Source: Actinernus sp. WN-2022
Taxonomy: Eukaryota > Cnidaria > Anthozoa > Actiniaria > Actinernidae
NCBI GenBank assembly: GCA_030867875.1
Contig: JAOWCC010000775.1
Location: forward strand, 372,001-436,000
Direction: 5' to 3'
Length of the DNA stretch: 64,000 bases
Shown here: positions 58,848 to 64,000 of the stretch, in pieces
How positions within the stretch are numbered: the first letter of the stretch is position 1
Layout of the letters: each line of letters starts with the position of its first letter
The notes under the pieces: generated by a model
What the model was told of the DNA's origin: nothing
Database searches by the model: none
The model's input: the letters and a program-made list of their open reading frames with translations, nothing else
Position numbers and translations under genes: made by a program

Positions 58848-61620
58848 CTAGAGATCAGGAACTCGTCTTTTTGCCGTTTTCTTGTAAGGGCAAATGACAG
58901 CTAAAGATTTTGCTGGCCTTTCTAGCCTATAATTTACTTGTGTTGTGGTAGATCTATCCCATAATTTCTTTACTGGAGAGCTAGAGGTTTGGGTTTGGTT
59001 AGAAAAAGGCCATTTTCTGGTATTTGTACTCAATATAGAGGAAACTTCCATCGATTAATCTTAATCTACAGGAAGAGAACGTTGTATTGCCGTATAGTGC
59101 ATCGAAATCCATTAAAAGCTCGAGAAATGGCGCCACATTGACATTTAGGTAACATATGTAAGTTAATGTGTACCTGTCGTCTTTATAAGCCAGAAAGTCA
59201 CTTTTCAAATTTTTTTCTCGGATTTTTGTTAGACCTAGCGGAAAATGCTCATTATCACTAAGCAAATCGTCACGCCAAACTTCATGCAAATTGGTTGTTC
59301 ACGAAAAAGTTCGAAATTCTACACCCCTCCATTCAAAACACCCTCCCCCCCCCTCCCCCCATAAAATACCTAGAGATCAGGAACTCGTCTTTTTGCCGTT
59401 TTCTTGAAAGGGCAAATGACAGCTAAAGATTTTTCTGGCCTTTCTAGCCTATAATTTACTTGTGTTGTGTTAGATCTATCCCATAATTTCTTTATTGGAG
59501 AGCTAGAGGTTTGGGTTTGGTTAGAAAAAGGCCATTTTCTGGTATTTGTACTCAATATACAGGAAACTTCCATCGATTAATCTTAATCTACAGGAAGAGA
59601 ACGTTGTATTGCCGTATTGTGCATCGAAATCCATTAAAAGCTCGAGAAATGGCGCCACATTGACATTTAGGTAACATAAGTAAGTTAATGTGTACCTGTT
59701 GTCTTTAAATGCCAGAAAGTCACTTTTCAACTTTTTTCCCCCGATTTTTGTCAGACCTAGCGGAAAATGCTCATTGTCACTAAGCAAATCGTCACGCCAA
59801 ACTTCAGGCAAATCGGTTGTTCATGAAAAAGTTCGAAATTCTACACCCCTCCACTCAAAACACCCTCCCCCCCCCTCCCCCCATAAAATACCTAGAGATC
59901 AGGAACTCGTCTTTTTGCCGTTTTCTTGAAAGGGCAAATGACAGCTAAAGATTTTTCTGGCCTTTCTAGCCTATAATTTACTTGTGTTGTGTTAGATCTA
60001 TCCCATAATTTCTTTATTGGAGAGCTAGAGGTTTGGGTTTGGTTAGAAAAAGGCCATTTTCTGGTATTTGTACTCAATATACAGGAAACTTCCATCGATT
60101 AATCTTAATCTACAGGAAGAGAACGTTGTATTGCCGTATAGTGCATCGAAATCCATTAAAAGCTCGAGAAATGGCGCCACATTGACATTTAGGTAACATA
60201 TGTAAGTTAATGTGTACCTGTTGTCTTTATAAGCCAGAAAGTCACTTTTCAACTTTTTTTCCCCGATTTTTGTTAGACCTAGCGGAAAATGCTCATTATC
60301 ACTAAGCAAATCGTCACGCCAAACTTCATGCAAATCGGTTGTTCACGAAAAAGTTCGAAATTCTACACCCCTCCATTCAAAACACCCTCCCCCCCCCCTC
60401 CCCCCATAAAATACCTAGAGATCAGGAACTCGTCTTTTTGCCGTTTTCTTGAAAGGGCAAATGACAGCTAAATATTTTTCTGGCCTTTCTAGCCTATAAT
60501 TTCCTTGTGTTGTGTTAGATCTATCCCATAATTTCTTTATTGGAGAGCTAGAGGTTTGGGTTTGGTTAGAAAAAGGCCATTTTCTGGTATTTGTACTCAA
60601 TATACAGGAAACTTCCATCGATTAATCTTAATCTACAGGAAGAGAACGTTGTATTGCCGTATTGTGCATCGAAATCCATTAAAAGCTCGAGAAATGGCGC
60701 CACATTGACATTTAGGTAACATAAGTAAGTTAATGTGTACCTGTTGTCTTTAAATGCCAGAAAGTCACTTTTCAACTTTTTTCCCCCGATTTTTGTCAGA
60801 CCTAGCGGAAAATGCTCATTGTCACTAAGCAAATCGTCACGCCAAACTTCAGGCAAATCGGTTGTTCACGAAAAAGTTCGAAATTCTACACCCCTCCACT
60901 CAAAACACCCTCCCCCCTCCCCCCATAAAATACCTAGAGATCAGGAACTCGTCTTTTTGCCGTTTTCTTGAAAGGGCAAATGACAGCTAAAGATTTTTCT
61001 GGCCTTTCTAGCCTATAATTTACTTGTGTTGTGTTAGATCTATCCCATAATTTCTTTATTGGAGAGCTAGAGGTTTGGGTTTGGTTAGAAAAAGGCCATT
61101 TTCTGGTATTTGTACTCAATATACAGGAAACTTCCATCGATTAATCTTAATCTACAGGAAGAGAACGTTGTATTGCCGTATTGTGCATCGAAATCCATTA
61201 AAAGCTCGAGAAATGGCGCCACATTGACATTTAGGTAACATAAGTAAGATAATGTGTACCTGTTGTCTTTAAATGCCAGAAAGTCACTTTTCAACTTTTT
61301 TTCCCCGATTTTTGTCAGACCTAGCGGAAAATGCTCATTGTCACTAAGCAAATCGTCACGCCAAACTTCAGGCAAATCGGTTGTTCACGAAAAAGTTCGA
61401 AATTCTACACCCCTCCATTCCAAACACCCTCCCCCCCCCTCCCCCCATAAAATACCTAGAGATCAGGAACTCGTCTTTTTGCCGTTTTCTTGAAAGGGCA
61501 AATGACAGCTAAAGATTTTTCTGGCCTTTCTAGCCTATAATTTACTTGTGTTGTGTTAGATCTATCCCATAATTTCTTTATTGGAGAGCTAGAGGTTTGG
61601 GTTTGGTTAGAAAAAGGCCA
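58848..61620. repeat. Six-monomer higher-order repeat, copy 2 (diverges in its last monomer)
   Basis: It repeats the order of the block at 55721, including 'ttttctcggat' (~59213) and 'aagataatg' (~61246), with almost no other differences over the first five monomers. The sixth monomer, at 61456, instead has 'acagtaaacttcc' and 'gcatcgaattcc', resembling the 54680 type. The second copy therefore ends in a different neighbour. Confidence 0.8.
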
Positions 61621-64000
61621 TTTTCTGGTATTTGTACTCAATATACAGTAAACTTCCATCGATTAATCTTAATCTACAGGAAGAGAACGTTGTATTGCCG
61701 TATTGTGCATCGAATTCCATTAAAAGCTCGAGAAATGGCGCCACATTGACATTTAGGTAACATAAGTAAGTTTATGTGTACCTGTTGTCTTTAAATGCCA
61801 GAAAGTCACTTTTCAACTTTTTCCCCCCGATTTTTGTCAGACCTAGCGGAAAATGCTCATTGTCACTAAGCAAATCGTCACGCCAAACTTCAGGAAAATA
61901 GGTTGTTCACGAAAAAGTTCGAAATTCTACACCCCACCATTCAAAACACCCTCCCCCCCCCTCCCCCCATAAAATACCTAGAGATCAGGAACTCGTCTTT
62001 TTGCCGTTTTCTTGAAAGGGCAAATGACAGCTAAAGATTTTTCTGGCCTTTCTAGCCTATAATTTACTTGTGTTGTGTTAGATCTATCCCATAATTTCTT
62101 TATTGGAGAGCTAGAGGTTTGGGTTTGGTTAGAAAAAGGCCATTTTCTGGTATTTGTACTCAATATAGAGGAAACTTCCATCGATTAATCTTAATCTACA
62201 GGAAGAGAACGTTGTATTGCCGTATAGTGCATCGAAATCCATTAAAAGCTCGAGAAATGGCGCCACATTGACATTTAGGTAACATATGTAAGTTAATGTG
62301 TACCTGTCGTCTTTATAAGCCAGAAAGTCACTTTTCAATTTTTTTTCCCGGATTTTTGTTAGACCTAGCGGAAAATGCTCATTATCACTAAGCAAATCGT
62401 CACGCCAAACTTCATGCAAATTGGTTGTTCACGAAAAAGTTCGAAATTCTACACCCCTCCATTCAAAACACCCTCCCCCCCCCCCTCCCCCCATAAAATA
62501 CCTAGAGATCAGGAACTCGTCTTTTTGCCGTTTTCTTGAAAGGGCAAATGACAGCTAAAGATTTTTCTGGCCTTTCTAGCCTATAATTTACTTGTGTTGT
62601 GTTAGATCTATCCCATAATTTCTTTATTGGAGAGCTAGAGGTTTGGGTTTGGTTAGAAAAAGGCCATTTTCTGGTATTTGTACTCAATATACAGGAAACT
62701 TCCATCGATTAATCTTAATCTACAGGAAGAGAACGTTGTATTGCCGTATTGTGCATCGAAATCCATTAAAAGCTCGAGAAATGGCGCCACATTGACATTT
62801 AGGTAACATAAGTAAGTTAATGTGTACCTGTTGTCTTTAAATGCCAGAAAGTCACTTTTCAACTTTTTTTCCCCGATTTTTGTCAGACCTAGCGGAAAAT
62901 GCTCATTGTCACTAAGCAAATCGTCACGCCAAACTTCAGGCAAATCGGTTGTTCACGAAAAAGTTCGAAATTCTACACCCCTCCATTCCAAACACCCTCC
63001 CCCCCCCTCCCCCCATAAAATACCTAGAGATCAGGAACTCGTCTTTTTGCCGTTTTCTTGAAAGGGCAAATGACAGCTAAAGATTTTTCTGGCCTTTCTA
63101 GCCTATAATTTACTTGTGTTGTGTTAGATCTATCCCATAATTTCTTTATTGGAGAGCTAGAGGTTTGGGTTTGGTTAGAAAAAGGCCATTTTCTGGTATT
63201 TGTACTCAATATACAGTAAACTTCCATCGATTAATCTTAATCTACAGGAAGAGAACGTTGTATTGCCGTATTGTGCATCGAATTCCATTAAAAGCTCGAG
63301 AAATGGCGCCACATTGACATTTAGGTAACATAAGTAAGTTTATGTGTACCTGTTGTCTTTAAATGCCAGAAAGTCACTTTTCAACTTTTTCCCCCCGATT
63401 TTTGTCAGACCTAGCGGAAAATGCTCATTGTCACTAAGCAAATCGTCACGCCAAACTTCAGGAAAATAGGTTGTTCACGAAAAAGTTCGAAATTCTACAC
63501 CCCACCATTCAAAACACCCTCCCCCCCCCCTCCCCCCATAAAATACCTAGAGATCAGGAACTCGTCTTTTTGCCGTTTTCTTGAAAGGGCAAATGACAGC
63601 TAAAGATTTTTCTGGCCTTTCTAGCCTATAATTTACTTGTGTTGTGTTAGATCTATCCCATAATTTCTTTATTGGAGAGCTAGAGGTTTGGGTTTGGTTA
63701 GAAAAAGGCCATTTTCTGGTATTTGTACTCAATATACAGGAAACTTCCATCGATTAATCTTAATCTACAGGAAGAGAACGTTGTATTGCCGTATAGTGCA
63801 TCGAAATCCATTAAAAGCTCGAGAAATGGCGCCACATTGACATTTAGGTAACATATGTAAGTTAATGTGTACCTGTTGTCTTTATAAGCCAGAAAGTCAC
63901 TTTTCAACTTTTTTTCCCCGATTTTTGTTAGACCTAGCGGAAAATGCTCATTATCACTAAGCAAATCGTCACGCCAAACTTCATGCAAATCGGTTGTTCA
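61456..64000. repeat. Three-monomer repeat at the right edge (period 1568 bp)
   Basis: Monomers at 61456 and 63024 both carry 'acagtaaacttcc', 'gcatcgaattcc', 'aagtttatg', 'caggaaaatagg' and 'ccccaccattc'. Those at 61978 and 63547 both carry the 'tataagccag'/'cttcatgcaaat' subtype, although 61978 has 'atagaggaaac' and 63547 has 'atacaggaaac'. The window ends inside the second copy. Confidence 0.7.

Larger units (their letters stand above)
29910..64000. repeat. Satellite array, right arm (65 monomers)
   Basis: Head-to-tail monomers in the same orientation as the left arm, with anchors from 30118 to 63547 and running off the window end. All are of the tcacttttc/cacccctcc class; class A is absent. 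From ~33.9 kb most carry 'cgtattgtgc' and 'taaatgccag'. From ~46.5 kb a further subtype appears with 'tataagccag', 'cttcatgcaaat', 'tgttagacc', 'cattatcact' and 'acatatgtaag'. Several recent multi-monomer blocks are visible and are listed separately. No gene is seen. Confidence 0.97.

Noticed and set aside
1..64000. CRISPR-like array
   Set aside because: The repeats are ~522 bp and contiguous, with no short repeat-spacer alternation, and there are no cas-like genes.
1..64000. Bacterial or phage repeat region
   Set aside because: There are no operon-like coding regions, Shine-Dalgarno-preceded genes or integrase. The long satellite and the splice-like signals favour a eukaryote.

Overview
The window is almost entirely one tandem satellite array. 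About 116 copies of a ~522-bp monomer run head to tail in one orientation from base 1 to base 64000. They are interrupted only by two near-identical ~1.69-kb DNA transposon insertions, at 24957-26642 and 28225-29909. The array runs off both edges, so its true length exceeds the window. I found no complete gene, no rRNA or tRNA gene, no CRISPR array and no bacterial operon structure. A long satellite with higher-order repeats, a TTAA-targeting cut-and-paste transposon, and consensus-like splice, E2F and CCAAT motifs inside that transposon all point to a eukaryotic nuclear genome. An invertebrate animal is my best guess, but nothing in the window proves a lineage. Layout: the left arm (1-24956, 48 monomer anchors) mixes two monomer classes. 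Class A reads tcaattttc / cgtcacgtcaaac / caccgctcc, and class B reads tcacttttc / cgtcacgccaaac / cacccctcc. They often alternate as ~1044-bp dimers and are built into larger blocks, including a 5-monomer block (2601-2603 bp) repeated about 2.6 times at 17354-24090. The middle (24957-29909) holds transposon copy 1, three monomers (26643-28224) and transposon copy 2. The two transposon copies sit at the same TTAA of the monomer, 3267-3268 bp apart, and share flanking variants, so one insertion was duplicated together with three monomers. The right arm (29910-64000, 65 anchors) has only class B derivatives. From ~33.9 kb a new subtype (cgtattgtgc, taaatgccag) dominates, and from ~46.5 kb a third subtype (tataagccag, cttcatgcaa, acatatgtaag) is interspersed. 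Recent blocks of 2, 3, 4/5 and 6 monomers are visible there. Each monomer carries a C-rich tract (ccct, then a variable C-run, then T, then C6) whose minus strand is G-quadruplex-like, and an imperfect dyad centred on the TTAA used by the transposon. Short open frames recur in every monomer on both strands. They look like by-products of repeat homogenisation, because most of their variants change amino acids. The only candidate coding material is inside the transposon: a basic minus-strand ORF (127 codons from its first ATG) that may be a transposase remnant, and a plus-strand pair of exon-like segments joined by a 178-bp intron with good splice signals. Neither is assigned a function. No interacting gene system is present. 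The interest lies in satellite evolution: local homogenisation zones, unequal exchange, and amplification of a transposon by the array.
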